64,000 bases of DNA from Nocardioides sediminis (GCF_003047295.1 NZ_PZYZ01000006.1:62001-126000); one strand, 5' to 3'; counted from the first letter of the stretch, positions 42,114-50,993 are shown. The notes: generated by a model from the letters alone, not told the origin. A program made the numbers and translations.

Positions 42114-43328
42114 TCAGTCCGAGCCGAAGAGGTCGCGGGTGTAGACCCGCTCGGCGACGTCCTTGAGCTCCGGCACCATCCGGTTGGCGACGATCACGTC
42201 GGCCTGCTCCTTGAAGGCGTCGAGGTCGTCGACGACCTCCGAGCCGAAGAAGCGGCCGTCGGCGTCGAGGTGCTCGGCCCCGATCTCCGGCTCGTAGACG
42301 ACGACCGGGATGCCCTTGGCCTTGATCCGCTTCATGATCCCCTGCACCGAGGACTCCCTGAAGTTGTCCGAGCCGGCCTTCATCAGCAGCCGGTGCACGC
42401 CGACGACCCGGGGCTTGCGGTCGATGATGTCGAAGGCGATGAAGTCCTTGCGCGTCGTGTTGGCGTCGACGATCGCGGAGATGAGGGTCTGCGGGACGTC
42501 GGAGTAGTTGGCGAGGAGCTGGCGGGTGTCCTTGGGCAGGCAGTAGCCGCCGTAGCCGAAGGACGGGTTGTTGTAGTGCGTGCCGATCCGCGGGTCGAGC
42601 CCGACGCCGTCGATGATCTGCCGCGTCGACAGCCCGTGCGAGAGCGCGAAGGAGTCGAGCTCGTTGAAGAACGCCACCCGCATCGCGAGGTAGGTGTTGG
42701 CGAAGAGCTTGATCGCCTCCGCCTCGGTCGGCTCGGTGAAGAGCGTGGGCACGTCGTCCTCGTCGGAGCCCTCGACGAGCAGCGCGGCGAAGCGGCGGGC
42801 CCGGTCGCTGTCCTCGCCGACGACGATGCGGGCGGGGTGCAGGTTGTCGTGCAGCGCCCGCCCCTCGCGCAGGAACTCGGGGCTGAAGAGCACGTTGTCG
42901 GTGCCCAGCCGGGCGCGGACGTCCTCGACGTAGCCGACCGGGATGGTCGACTTGATGACCATCGTCGCGTCCGGCGCCAGCCGCAGGACGTCGGCGACGA
43001 CCGCCTCGACCGTGCCGGTGTTGAAGTAGTTGGTGACCGGGTCGTAGTTGGTCGGCGTCGAGATGATCACGAACTCGACGTCGGCGTAGGCCTCGGCGGC
43101 GTCCGTCGTGAAGGTCAGCGACAGGTCCTCCTCGGCGAGGAACCGGGAGATGTCCTCGTCGTGGATCGGGCTACGGCCCTCGCGGAGGACGTCGACCCGC
43201 TCCTTGTCGAGGTCGAGGCCGACGACGTCGTGGTGCCGGGCGAGGAGCACGGCCATCGACAGGCCGACGTACCCGAGTCCGGCGACGGCGATCCTGGTGC
43301 GGGGTTCGGTGGTCACGCGGCGAATCAT
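42114..43328 (-). CDS. ugd: UDP-glucose 6-dehydrogenase
   Basis: 404 residues. NAD-binding [53 protein letters not shown], and the catalytic Cys in [15 protein letters not shown]. It oxidises UDP-glucose twice to UDP-glucuronate, a precursor for surface polysaccharides. It resembles the shorter UgdH type found in capsule loci. A second in-frame GTG (43316) is possible. It sits 8 nt after the malY-like gene on the same strand and may be read through from it. Confidence 0.93.
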   Translation of the reverse strand: MIRRVTTEPRTRIAVAGLGYVGLSMAVLLARHHDVVGLDLDKERVDVLREGRSPIHDEDISRFLAEEDLSLTFTTDAAEAYADVEFVIISTPTNYDPVTNYFNTGTVEAVVADVLRLAPDATMVIKSTIPVGYVEDVRARLGTDNVLFSPEFLREGRALHDNLHPARIVVGEDSDRARRFAALLVEGSDEDDVPTLFTEPTEAEAIKLFANTYLAMRVAFFNELDSFALSHGLSTRQIIDGVGLDPRIGTHYNNPSFGYGGYCLPKDTRQLLANYSDVPQTLISAIVDANTTRKDFIAFDIIDRKPRVVGVHRLLMKAGSDNFRESSVQGIMKRIKAKGIPVVVYEPEIGAEHLDADGRFFGSEVVDDLDAFKEQADVIVANRMVPELKDVAERVYTRDLFGSD

Positions 43329-43335
43329 GCCCGAG

Positions 43336-44493
43336 TCACGCTCCGAGTGCGGCGGCGATGCGGTGAACGATCTCGGTCAACCGCTCCGGGGACGTGGCGA
43401 TGTTGAGCCGCACGTGCCCGCCCAGCCCCGGGTGGTAGTCGTGCCCGGGGGCGACCCTGACCCGGCCCTTCTCGAGCAGCACCTCCGCCGGGTCCCACCC
43501 CGCCGGGCCCGTGGGCGCATAGGCGCGCAGGTCGAGCCAGGCGAGGTACGTCGCCTCCAGCGGCCGCATCCCGGCCTCCGGCAGGTGGGTGGCCAGCAGC
43601 TCGCCGAGCAGCGTGCGCTGCCGGTCGAGCCGCTCGCGCAGCGCCGCCAGCCAGGGGTCGCCGTGCGTGTACGCCGCCACGGCGGCGACGACGCCGAGCG
43701 ACGACCACGAGTCGTTGCGCGCCATCGGCGCGGCCACCAGCCGGTCGCGGGTCGCGTCGTCGCCGGCGACCACCTGCGCGCACTTGAGCCCGGCAGTGTT
43801 GAACGCCTTGGACGAGGCGACCACCGCCACCGCGTGGTCGGCGGCCCCGGGCAGGGACAGGTAGGGGACGTGCTCCCGGCCGGGCAGCACCAGGGGTGCG
43901 TGGATCTCATCGCTGATCACCCGCGCCCCGTGGGCCGTCACGACGTCACGGATGCCCTCGAGCTCGGCGCGACCGAAGACCCGACCCCACGGGTTGTGCG
44001 GCTGGGTGAGCAACAGCGTCCGGGCGCCGTCGGCGAGCAGCCGGTCGAGCCGGTCGAGGTCGATGACGCAGTGGTCGGCGTCCGGGTCGACGACCAGGTC
44101 CCACCGCTCGCGACCGGTGATCTGGGCGATCTCCAGCTGGGGGCTGTAGGCCGGGACCGGCATCACCATCGGGGCCGGGTCTGAGAGCACGTCGAGGGCG
44201 AGCCGGACCCCGGCGGTGACGTCGACGACCGGCATCACGTGGTCCGGGTCGACGCGGTGGCCGAAGTGCCGCAACGCCCACCCGGCGTACGCCTCGCCGA
44301 GCTCGCCGCCTGCCCCGACGGGCGGGTAGCCGGTCTGGCCGGCGTCGATCGCGGCGTGCAGCGCGTCGGTGACGACGTCCGCCGTGGCGTAGTCCATCTC
44401 CGCGACCCAGGCCGGGATCACGTCGGGGTCGACGACGCCCCACTTGAGGATCAGGGCGCGGCGGGCTTCGGCGTCGGTGAGGTCGCGGATCAC
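43336..44493 (-). CDS. MalY/PatB-type aminotransferase (cystathionine beta-lyase)
   Basis: 385 residues. Fold type I PLP enzyme: [53 protein letters not shown] and the PLP lysine in [14 protein letters not shown]. MalY/PatB enzymes cleave cystathionine to homocysteine, pyruvate and ammonia. GTG 44493 has both GGGAGG and a TAGGGT box 7 nt upstream. The upstream gap carries a 10-bp inverted repeat. Confidence 0.9.
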   Translation of the reverse strand: MIRDLTDAEARRALILKWGVVDPDVIPAWVAEMDYATADVVTDALHAAIDAGQTGYPPVGAGGELGEAYAGWALRHFGHRVDPDHVMPVVDVTAGVRLALDVLSDPAPMVMPVPAYSPQLEIAQITGRERWDLVVDPDADHCVIDLDRLDRLLADGARTLLLTQPHNPWGRVFGRAELEGIRDVVTAHGARVISDEIHAPLVLPGREHVPYLSLPGAADHAVAVVASSKAFNTAGLKCAQVVAGDDATRDRLVAAPMARNDSWSSLGVVAAVAAYTHGDPWLAALRERLDRQRTLLGELLATHLPEAGMRPLEATYLAWLDLRAYAPTGPAGWDPAEVLLEKGRVRVAPGHDYHPGLGGHVRLNIATSPERLTEIVHRIAAALGA

Positions 44494-44515
44494 CCTCCCG
44501 ACCCTAGGCGCAGCC

Positions 44516-44547
44516 GGGTCCCGCGAGTCCTTGTGCGCGCGGGACCC
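44516..44547. promoter_or_regulatory. Inverted repeat in the malY/PNPOx divergent gap
   Basis: GGGTCCCGCG and CGCGGGACCC are perfect 10-bp arms separated by 12 nt. Each contains the GGGACCC core that recurs in the DevR-like sites of this region. TACGGT follows at 44555-44560 on the plus strand as a possible -10. Role is inference. Confidence 0.4.
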
Positions 44548-44595
44548 ACCGCCCTACGGTCGGCGCAGGACTTCGAGCGCAGGGGAGTGGTCGCC

Positions 44596-45021
44596 ATGGA
44601 CGAGGACGTCATCACCGAGCTGTCGCCCGAGGAGTGCTGGGAGATGCTGCGCGGCGAGGAGTTCGGGCGCCTCGCCTTCCGCATCGTCGACGAGGTCCAC
44701 ATCACCCCGGTCAACTACGCCGTGGACGGCGAGACGCTGCTCTTCCGCACCGCCGAGGGAACCAAGCTGCTCGCCGTCGTCATGGGGTCGCAGGTCGCGC
44801 TCGAGATCGACCGGTACGACGAGGAGTCGGCGCGCAGCGTCGTCGTCCGGGGGTCGGCGCGCCTGCTCCCCGAGGACGAGGCGCACCGCTCCGAGAACGT
44901 CCCGCTGCGGCCCTGGGTGCCGACGCTGAAGTACAACGTCGTCGAGATCACCCCGCAGGTCGTCTCCGGCCGGGCGTTCTCGCTCGCCCGCCCCTGGCTG
45001 CACCTGCGGCCGCACGACTGA
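44596..45021 (+). CDS. Pyridoxamine 5'-phosphate oxidase-family protein
   Basis: 141 residues forming a split beta-barrel flavin-binding fold: LSPEECWEMLRGEEFGRLAF, VDEVHITPVNYAVDGETLLF, SQVALEIDRYDEESARSVVV and SGRAFSLARPWLH. The family includes F420-, FMN- and haem-binding members; many lie in DevR regulons. The exact cofactor is not readable. A possible -10 (TACGGT) and DevR-like inverted repeat lie upstream. Confidence 0.85.
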   Translation: MDEDVITELSPEECWEMLRGEEFGRLAFRIVDEVHITPVNYAVDGETLLFRTAEGTKLLAVVMGSQVALEIDRYDEESARSVVVRGSARLLPEDEAHRSENVPLRPWVPTLKYNVVEITPQVVSGRAFSLARPWLHLRPHD

Positions 45022-45039
45022 GGCGCTTGGCGGGCCCGT

Positions 45040-45045
45040 TAGGTT
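45040..45045 (+). promoter_or_regulatory. -10-like TAGGTT before the 46-aa gene
   Basis: TAGGTT, six bases, then ATG 45052, with no ribosome site between. Indicates a leaderless transcript. Confidence 0.45.
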
Positions 45046-45051
45046 CGAGCC

Positions 45052-45192
45052 ATGGGAATGATGAAGAAGGTCGCCGCGCTCGGCATCGCCAAGAAGGTCT
45101 ACGACGAGGCCCGCAAGCCGCACAACCAGGCCAAGATCAAGCAGGCCGTCCAGCAGCTCCAGGACCGCCGCAGCCAGTCCCGCCCCCGCTGA
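45052..45192 (+). CDS. 46-residue basic protein, hypothetical
   Basis: Starts MGMMKKVAALGIAKKVYDEA and ends QDRRSQSRPR. The sequence is an Arg/Lys/Gln-rich amphipathic helix with full G/C third-position bias. It follows the PNPOx-like gene by 30 bp. A TAGGTT box precedes it by 6 nt. A peripheral membrane or nucleic-acid role is possible from charge only. No family is recognised. Confidence 0.6.
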   Translation: MGMMKKVAALGIAKKVYDEARKPHNQAKIKQAVQQLQDRRSQSRPR

Positions 45193-45211
45193 CGCACCCG
45201 AGGTCCGTCGC

Positions 45212-47329
45212 TCAGCAGGCGTCGTCGGGGTCGTAGCAGGCCAGCAGCAGCGCCAGGTCGTCGTCGAGCGCGTGCCCGGCGGCCTCCTGGAGGGAGGACA
45301 GCAGGCCGTCCAGCGCGGTCGCGAACTCCGCCTGCCCCACCGTGGCCAGGAACGCCGTGGGGTCGACGAAGGCACCACTGGGTGAGCGCGCCTCGATCAT
45401 CCCGTCGGTGAAGAGCAGCAGCCGGTCGCAGGGTGCGAGCTTGCCGCGACCGACCACCGGGTCCACGCCGAGCCCGAGCGGCGGCGAGTGGTCGAGCTCG
45501 ACCGCCTCGACGTGACCCTGCGGGGTCATCAGGAACGGCGCGGGATGGCCGCACGAGACGACCGAGAAGGACCCGTCGTGCTCGATGTCGACGAGCAGGG
45601 CGGTGACGAAGTCCTCGGCGTCGAGCAGGTACGGCGGCAGCCGGTGGTCGATCTCGCGAGCCACGTGGGCGACGTCGCCGGGACCGGCGGCCGCTGCGCG
45701 GAACTCGCCGAGCACGACGGTCGCCGTACGGACCGCGGAGAGGCCCTTGCCCCGCACGTCGCCGACCAGCAGCCGCACCGTCGACGGACCGCGGACCACC
45801 TCGTAGAGGTCGCCGCCGACCTGCGCCTCGACGGCGGCGGAGCGGTAGCGCGCCGACAGCGCGACCGGGCCGGTGCGGGCCGGCGGCGTCGCGAGGATCG
45901 CGCGCTGCGCGGCCTCGGCGACCAGGGTGACGTCGGCCAGCCGCTCGGACTGCTGCTCGAACGCCGCCGCCGTGCTCAGCGCGACCGCCACCCGGTCGGC
46001 GACGGCCTCGAGGAAGGCGAAGTCCTCCTCGCTGTAGCGGCGGCCGGACTCGGCGTGGATCAGCGACAGCGCGCCGACGACACCCTCGTGCCCGACCAGG
46101 GGCACGACGATCGCGCTGGTGAGGCCCAGGCGCCGCAGGATCTCGAGGTGGTCCTCGTTGACGGCCGCGGCCTCGAGGAGCTCCGCGGGGATGAAGGGGA
46201 AGATCTCGCTCTGGCCGGTGGCGACGACGTGCGCCGCCCCGTTGGGGGAGTCCATGCGCGTGGGGAAGGCGCCGATGAGGCCGCGCGCCCACTCGGTGGT
46301 CGCCTCGTCGCGGTGCTGGACGCCGATGGTCTCGAGCCGGCCGTCACGCACCAGCTGGAGCACGCACCAGTCGGCGAACCGGGGCACGAGCAGCCGGCCC
46401 ACCTCTGCGACGGTGGTGGCCATGTCGAGGCTGCGCGAGAGGCTCATCGACGCCTCGGCGAGCAGCACGGTGCGCTGCGTCGCGGCGTCGTAGTCCTGCA
46501 GCTCGGCGGCCCGCAGGACCGCGCTGGTCAGCGCGCCGGCCAGCGAGTGGAGGAAGCCGTCCTCGTGGACGGTGAAGAGGTCGGCGGGGAAGGTGATGGC
46601 CAGCAGCCCGTAGGTCGTGCCGTCCCGGTGCAGCGGGAGCAGGTGCAGGCTGCGGTCGGCCTCGTAGTAGCCGGCCAGGTCGGGGAAGGCGTCCTCGATC
46701 TCGCGGGTCGACCGGTAGTGCAGGTCCCTGTTCTCCCGCACCGCCTCCGAGCCCGGCGTGTCCGCCGAGAGCGGCACCTCCTGGTAGTGGTCGGCGGCGT
46801 CGCCGCTGCGGCCGTGCCACGTGACGGTCCGCAGCACGTCGTCGGCGTCGAGGGTGAGGACCATCGCCGAGGTGGCGCCCAGATTGCCGATCGCGTGCCC
46901 GAGGAAGCCGTCGGCGACCTCCTTGACGGTGCGGGCGCCGGTGAGCTCCACGGCCAGCGCGTCGAGCACGCGCTGCGCGAGGGTCGTCGTACGGGCCAGG
47001 CGCTCGCGCCGGCGGGTGTTGGCGGTGGCCGCCAGGAGCGCCAGGCCGCAGATGAGCACGCAGGTGGCGAAGCGGACCGCCCACTCGCGCTCGCCGAGGT
47101 TGTCGTTCCACACCCCGGACGCGACTGACGCGGTCAGGGCCAGGCCGGTCACGACCGCCGTACGACGCGGGTCGGCGTTGATCGCGGTGAGGACGGCGGC
47201 GCCCGCGTAGACCCCGTTGATCTGTCGGCCGAGCACGACGTCGACCGCGATCATGACGCCGAGCAGCAGCACGCCCGCGAGCAACCACAGGTTCTCGGGG
47301 TCGGTTCGCGCTCGGGTCGGTGTGGTCAC
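45212..47329 (-). CDS. Membrane GAF-PP2C phosphatase (SpoIIE/RsbU type)
   Basis: 705 residues. A hydrophobic N-terminus has about four membrane segments (LWLLAGVLLLGVMIAVDVVL; VLICGLALLAATANTR). Two GAF-like domains follow (about 110-290 and 290-470, RFADWCVLQLVRDGR). The SpoIIE/PP2C catalytic domain at about 485-705 has AQVGGDLYEVVRG, VRLLVGDVRGKGLSAV, SCGHPAPFLM and LLLFTDGMIEARSPSG. Such proteins dephosphorylate anti-sigma-factor antagonists in response to ligands sensed by the GAFs. GTG 47329 has no ribosome site; a strong hairpin sits 2 nt upstream. No STAS-domain partner is in the window; a MEDS/HATPase protein is at 57.9 kb. Confidence 0.9.
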   Translation of the reverse strand: MTTPTRARTDPENLWLLAGVLLLGVMIAVDVVLGRQINGVYAGAAVLTAINADPRRTAVVTGLALTASVASGVWNDNLGEREWAVRFATCVLICGLALLAATANTRRRERLARTTTLAQRVLDALAVELTGARTVKEVADGFLGHAIGNLGATSAMVLTLDADDVLRTVTWHGRSGDAADHYQEVPLSADTPGSEAVRENRDLHYRSTREIEDAFPDLAGYYEADRSLHLLPLHRDGTTYGLLAITFPADLFTVHEDGFLHSLAGALTSAVLRAAELQDYDAATQRTVLLAEASMSLSRSLDMATTVAEVGRLLVPRFADWCVLQLVRDGRLETIGVQHRDEATTEWARGLIGAFPTRMDSPNGAAHVVATGQSEIFPFIPAELLEAAAVNEDHLEILRRLGLTSAIVVPLVGHEGVVGALSLIHAESGRRYSEEDFAFLEAVADRVAVALSTAAAFEQQSERLADVTLVAEAAQRAILATPPARTGPVALSARYRSAAVEAQVGGDLYEVVRGPSTVRLLVGDVRGKGLSAVRTATVVLGEFRAAAAGPGDVAHVAREIDHRLPPYLLDAEDFVTALLVDIEHDGSFSVVSCGHPAPFLMTPQGHVEAVELDHSPPLGLGVDPVVGRGKLAPCDRLLLFTDGMIEARSPSGAFVDPTAFLATVGQAEFATALDGLLSSLQEAAGHALDDDLALLLACYDPDDAC

Positions 47330-47331
47330 GG

Positions 47332-47367
47332 GTCCTCGGCTCTGGGGGGTGCGCCCCCACCGAGGAC
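47332..47367 (-). promoter_or_regulatory. Leader hairpin abutting the PP2C start codon
   Basis: On the mRNA sense strand GTCCTCGG pairs with CCGAGGAC and an inner GGGGG pairs with CCCCC, giving about 13 bp of stem, and the stem ends two bases before GTG. TATCGT about 65 nt upstream may be the -10. The structure would cover the region where a ribosome binds. Confidence 0.45.
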
Positions 47368-47553
47368 GGTCGAGGGCGCGAGAGGGTGATGACCGTCAGG
47401 GAAAACGATAAGTCGCCGCGACCCCGGCTCGCTGGGCTTCTGCACAACCTGCTAGTGCGGGGTATCCCACAGCCCCGCGGGCGACTCCTCAGGCGCGCCC
47501 CGCAGGGGTGGGCGGGCATTGCCATCGCCCCGGACCGGGGGTAGGGCTGGAGG

Positions 47554-47691
47554 ATGACCAGCACCCCGATCGAGCCCGAGTCCGACCCGCAGATCGTGCC
47601 GTCAGGCGACCCCGGCATGGACCCGGTCCAGCCGGACGAGCAGCCGGACGCGCCCATCCCGGAGGCCAACCCCTCCGACGGCAGCGCCTGA
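47554..47691 (+). CDS. 45-residue acidic Pro-rich protein, hypothetical
   Basis: ATG 47554 follows TGGAGG by a short spacer. The product is rich in Pro, Asp and Glu (MTSTPIEPESDPQIVPSGDP; DEQPDAPIPEANPSDGSA) and is probably disordered. Strong third-position G/C bias supports coding. Nothing else in 47368-47553 looks like a gene. Confidence 0.6.
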   Translation: MTSTPIEPESDPQIVPSGDPGMDPVQPDEQPDAPIPEANPSDGSA

Positions 47692-47710
47692 GCCACGTGT
47701 CGCCACGGGT

Positions 47711-47770
47711 GTCGGAGTCACCGCTTCAGCGGGGAATCTGGCGCATGCAGGCCGATACTTCGGCCAGCAA
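47711..47770 (+). repeat. Dispersed 60-bp element, copy B2
   Basis: Starts GTCGGAGTCACCGCTTCAGC and ends TCGGCCAGCAA, close to copy B1 at 21092-21151. The main differences are one base in the first hairpin arm, one base before the second hairpin, and the second loop. A partial extra copy of the first hairpin (CCCCGCTTCAGCGGTGA, 47781-47797) follows and overlaps the stop codon of the gene on the opposite strand. Confidence 0.8.
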
Positions 47771-47787
47771 CCGTCGAGGTCCCCGCT

Positions 47788-48048
47788 TCAGCGGTGATCG
47801 CGACAGGTCCGCTCGCGCAGCCACGCGGTGGTGCCGGCCGCCATGCCTCGGGACTTCGGGGTGTGCTCGACCGGACTGACGATCAGCGCGGCGTCGTCGG
47901 GCAGCGACCACTTCAGCGCGTGGAAGACGACCGAGAGGGTCTCGTCGCTCTCGAGGAGGAGCAGCCCCGGCGCGATCGCGCGCGCCTCGTGCCACGGCCC
48001 GTCGAGGTCCTCCGGCGGCTCGGTGGTCCAGGCGAGGAAGACGCTCAC
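47788..48048 (-). CDS. 86-residue hypothetical protein
   Basis: GTG 48048 overlaps the stop of the double-VOC gene (GTGA). The peptide begins VSVFLAWTTEPPEDLDGPWH and has ALKWSLPDDAALIVSPVEHT. It is compact and probably alpha/beta, with no family recognised. Its TGA lies inside a partial 60-bp-element hairpin. Close coupling suggests it works with the VOC protein. Confidence 0.6.
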   Translation of the reverse strand: MSVFLAWTTEPPEDLDGPWHEARAIAPGLLLLESDETLSVVFHALKWSLPDDAALIVSPVEHTPKSRGMAAGTTAWLRERTCRDHR

Positions 48049-48725
48049 GAGGCGGTCGGCGGGAACACGCAGAACTCGTTGCCCTCCGGGTCGGCCAGCA
48101 CCGTCCAGTGCGGCTGGTCCCACAGGTGCGTCGCGCCGCGTGCGAGGAGCTCGGGGACCAAGCCCTTGACGTCCCAGTGCACCCGGTTGGGCTCGGTGCG
48201 CGGCTCGGGGACCGGCGCGAAGTCGAGCGTCATCCGGTCGTCCACCGCGACGCCGGTGAGCGTCCAGACGTCGTGCTCGGGCTGGTACGCCGGCTCGGCA
48301 CCGAAGGCCTCGCCCCACCAGCGGGCCTGCGCCTCGGGGTCCCGGCAGTCGATGCCGATCCCGTGGAGGCGGTAGTCGGGCAGCTCGCCGGGGCGGCGTA
48401 CGAACGCGCAGAACTCGTTGCCCTCCGGGTCGGCCATCACCGTCCACCCGCGGCCGGTCTCCGACGAGGGGGCGAGCACGGTGGCGCCGAGGGCGACCAG
48501 GGCCTCCACGGAGGAGCAGTAGACGTCGAGGTGGACGCGGTTCTTGACGCGGTGCGGGCGGTCGACGGGGTTGACCCACAGCGTGTGCCGGGGCGTCGGC
48601 CCGTGCAGGCGGGCGGGGGACTCGACGTCCGCGAGCTCCAGGCCGCTGACCGAGGACCAGAATTGCGACTGGGTCTCGACGTCGACCGCATCGATGCACA
48701 GGTCCTGCCAGGTCACGAGGCTCAC
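48045..48725 (-). CDS. Tandem VOC-domain protein
   Basis: About 226 residues with two VOC domains. The first carries LCIDAVDVETQSQFWSSVSG and TVMADPEGNEFCAFV. The second carries GIDCRDPEAQARWWGEAFG and TVLADPEGNEFCVFP. Both keep the DPEGNEFC closing motif and so resemble the glyoxalase_6 group. Substrate unknown. I use GTG 48725; a TTG at 48737 is also in frame. There is no clear ribosome site for either. Confidence 0.85.
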   Translation of the reverse strand: MSLVTWQDLCIDAVDVETQSQFWSSVSGLELADVESPARLHGPTPRHTLWVNPVDRPHRVKNRVHLDVYCSSVEALVALGATVLAPSSETGRGWTVMADPEGNEFCAFVRRPGELPDYRLHGIGIDCRDPEAQARWWGEAFGAEPAYQPEHDVWTLTGVAVDDRMTLDFAPVPEPRTEPNRVHWDVKGLVPELLARGATHLWDQPHWTVLADPEGNEFCVFPPTAS

Positions 48726-48776
48726 AGGGGCAGTCAATCAGGATGGTGCCGTCGGTCAAGGGGGAGACGACAGCCC

Positions 48777-48791
48777 GTGACCTCTGGCCCT
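48777..48791. promoter_or_regulatory. DevR-like site before the Ddn-like gene
   Basis: GTGACCTCTGGCCCT agrees with GGGACTTNNGGCCCT at most positions, 35 bp upstream of the start codon. It is the third or fourth such site before a stress-type gene in this window. Confidence 0.35.
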
Positions 48792-48825
48792 GTCGGCGGC
48801 CGTCGCGGACATCCACGCTGGGGGC

Positions 48826-49323
48826 ATGACGGCTCCGAGCGCGCAGCGGCGGAAGGCGAGGCTCCCGCCCCGGTGGTTCGTCGTGGGCTTCTGGCACGGC
48901 CACCGGGCGCTGCTGCGCCTGACCGGCGGCCGGTTCGGGCTCTGGCGGCCCAAGCCCGGCAAGTGGGGGACCCTCAGGCTCACCACGACGGGCCGGCGCA
49001 GCGGCGAGCCGAGGCAGGTCGTCGTCGGCTACTACGAGGACGGTCCGAACCTGGTCACGATGGCGATGAACGGCTGGGCGCCCGCCGAGCCGGCCTGGTG
49101 GCTCAACCTGCAAGCGCACCCGGACGCCGTCGTCGAGACCCGCGAGGGTCGGCGCGAGGTCCGCGCCCACGCGGCGCAGGGCGAGGAGCGGGCACGGCTC
49201 TGGTCGCGGTGGGCCGAGATCGACGAGAACCTCGAGGAGTACGCCGCCCGCAGGCCGACCGAGACCGCCGTCGTCGTCCTCGCGCCGCGGGAGCCCGGAG
49301 GCCCGGCTGCGCCGATGGGCTGA
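48826..49323 (+). CDS. Deazaflavin (F420)-dependent nitroreductase-family protein
   Basis: 165 residues: FGLWRPKPGKWGTLRLTTTG, RRSGEPRQVVVGYYEDG, and WWLNLQAHPDAVVETREG. This is the Ddn/Rv3547-like F420(H2)-dependent reductase fold, a split beta-barrel. Substrates of such proteins include quinones and nitroimidazoles. An F420 cofactor fits the actinobacterial context. A DevR-like site is upstream. Confidence 0.87.
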   Translation: MTAPSAQRRKARLPPRWFVVGFWHGHRALLRLTGGRFGLWRPKPGKWGTLRLTTTGRRSGEPRQVVVGYYEDGPNLVTMAMNGWAPAEPAWWLNLQAHPDAVVETREGRREVRAHAAQGEERARLWSRWAEIDENLEEYAARRPTETAVVVLAPREPGGPAAPMG

Positions 49324-49339
49324 GGTACGGCGACCGGCC

Positions 49340-49345
49340 TATGCT
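49340..49345 (+). promoter_or_regulatory. -10-like TATGCT before fabH
   Basis: TATGCT, six bases (CGAACG), ATG 49352. No ribosome site is present. A clear leaderless signature. Confidence 0.5.
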
Positions 49346-49351
49346 CGAACG

Positions 49352-50353
49352 ATGACCATCCAGCAGACCAACGAGCTCACCCACGCGGCGATGCTGGGCC
49401 TCGGCGTCCACCGCCCCGAGCGGGTCGTCACCAACGACGAGATCTGCGAGGTGCTCGACTCCTCCGACGAGTGGATCCAGACCCGCTCGGGCATCCGGAC
49501 CCGGCGCTTCGCCGGTCCCGACGAGAGCCTCATCGACATGGCGACCGCCGCGGCCGAGCGCGCCCTCGCCGCGGCGGGCGTGAGCGCCGACCAGCTCGGC
49601 TGCGTCATCGTGGCCACCTCGACGCACCCGGAGCACACCCCCGCCTCGGCGCCGCAGGTCGCGACGAGGTTGGGCGTGACCACGGCGGCGTTCGACGTCT
49701 CGGCCGGGTGTGCGGGCTTCTGCCACGCGCTCAACCTGGCGTCCTCGCTGGTCCGCTCCGGCGCGGAGAGCCACGTGCTGGTCATCGGGGTCGAGCAGCT
49801 GAGCCGGTTCATGGACCCGACCGACCGGGGCACGGCGTTCATCTTCGCCGACGGCGCCGGCGCCGTCGTGGTGGGACCGGCGGAGGCGGCCGGCATCGGA
49901 CCCACGGCCTGGGGGTCGGACGGGTCGCAGGCCAACGTCATCACGCAGACCCCGAGCTGCCTCGGCGGGCACGGCTCGGGTGCCGACCACCCGGTCGTGC
50001 AGATGGAGGGCACGGCGGTCTTCCGCTGGGCGCCGTTCGCGATGGCGGAGGTGGCGCACGAGGCGCTCAAGGGCGCGGGGATCTCGGTGGAGGACCTCGA
50101 CGCCTTCATCCCCCACCAGGCCAACCTGCGCATCACCCAGACGCTGTGCCGCAACATCAAGCTGCCCGAGTCCGTGGCCGTCGCGACCGACGTCGTCGAC
50201 TCGGGCAACACCTCGGCCGCGTCCGTGCCGCTGGCGATGGACGCGATGCTGCGGTCCGGCGAGGCCAAGGCCGGGGACACCGCGCTGCTCATCGCCTTCG
50301 GGGCGGGCCTGTCCTACGCCGGACAGGTCGTCACGCTGCCCCCGCACGAGTAG
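49352..50353 (+). CDS. fabH: 3-oxoacyl-ACP synthase III (KASIII)
   Basis: 333 residues with the complete triad: Cys120 in DVSAGCAGFCH, His255 in IPHQANLRI and Asn286 in DSGNTSAAS. It condenses acyl-CoA with malonyl-ACP to start fatty-acid or polyketide chains. The surrounding genes are not fatty-acid synthesis genes, so this may be an accessory KASIII. Its 3' end overlaps the opposing DUF998-like gene by 23 nt. Confidence 0.94.
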   Translation: MTIQQTNELTHAAMLGLGVHRPERVVTNDEICEVLDSSDEWIQTRSGIRTRRFAGPDESLIDMATAAAERALAAAGVSADQLGCVIVATSTHPEHTPASAPQVATRLGVTTAAFDVSAGCAGFCHALNLASSLVRSGAESHVLVIGVEQLSRFMDPTDRGTAFIFADGAGAVVVGPAEAAGIGPTAWGSDGSQANVITQTPSCLGGHGSGADHPVVQMEGTAVFRWAPFAMAEVAHEALKGAGISVEDLDAFIPHQANLRITQTLCRNIKLPESVAVATDVVDSGNTSAASVPLAMDAMLRSGEAKAGDTALLIAFGAGLSYAGQVVTLPPHE

Positions 50354-50981
50354 CCGGACGGGGCCGGTGCGGCCACGCGACCGCGGCCACGCCGAACAGC
50401 ACGGGCCACAGCGCCAGCCGCTCGAGTGCGCCCGCCGCGACCCCGTCCTCCCCGGAGAGCACGAAGCCGACGGCCGCCGCGGCCGTGACGACGCCGGTGG
50501 CTCGCAGGACCCGGGCCAGCCGGGGCCGGTCCTCCCGGACCCGGGCCGAGAGCACGAGCAGCGCGAGCGGCTGGGCGACGAACAGCGGCGTCGCCGCGGC
50601 GGCGTGCAGCGCGGCGTCCTGGTCCAGGGGCGCGAGGCCGGTGGCCACCGAGCTCAGCCCGGACACCACGAGCAGGCCCGTCGCCCACGTCCCCAGCGGC
50701 CGCGCGAGCAGCAGCGCACCCCCGGCGAGCAGCAGCCCGAAGCCCACGAAGGACCCGTTCATCACCTCGTGCCGCGGGGAGCAGTACGCCGCCGAGCAGC
50801 CGACCTCGCCGAGCCTGCTCACCGAGTCCGCGACGAAGCTGTAGCCGCCCGTCGTCGCGGCGGCCGCGACGTACTCCGTCGCGATGTACGCCGGTCGCAC
50901 GACCAGGGCGAGGGCACCCAGGCCCATGACGGTCCGGGCGCGGGACCCGCCGGCGGTCGGTCGCGTCGTGGCTCGGTGCAC
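50331..50981 (-). CDS. DUF998-like membrane protein
   Basis: 216 residues with about six membrane segments. Motif-like parts are VADSVSRLGEVGCSAAYCSP, EVMNGSFVGFGLLLAGGALL and GLSSVATGLAPLDQD, matching the DUF998 family (SxLG and N-gly features). Function unknown. GTG 50981 has no ribosome site but has TACGGT 6 nt upstream. The gene converges with fabH and is divergent from the protease gene. Confidence 0.75.
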   Translation of the reverse strand: MHRATTRPTAGGSRARTVMGLGALALVVRPAYIATEYVAAAATTGGYSFVADSVSRLGEVGCSAAYCSPRHEVMNGSFVGFGLLLAGGALLLARPLGTWATGLLVVSGLSSVATGLAPLDQDAALHAAAATPLFVAQPLALLVLSARVREDRPRLARVLRATGVVTAAAAVGFVLSGEDGVAAGALERLALWPVLFGVAAVAWPHRPRPATRAGAA

Positions 50982-50987
50982 CGGGTC

Positions 50988-50993
50988 ACCGTA
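50988..50993 (-). promoter_or_regulatory. -10-like TACGGT before the DUF998 gene
   Basis: Minus strand TACGGT, six bases (GACCCG), then GTG 50981. Leaderless signature. Confidence 0.45.
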
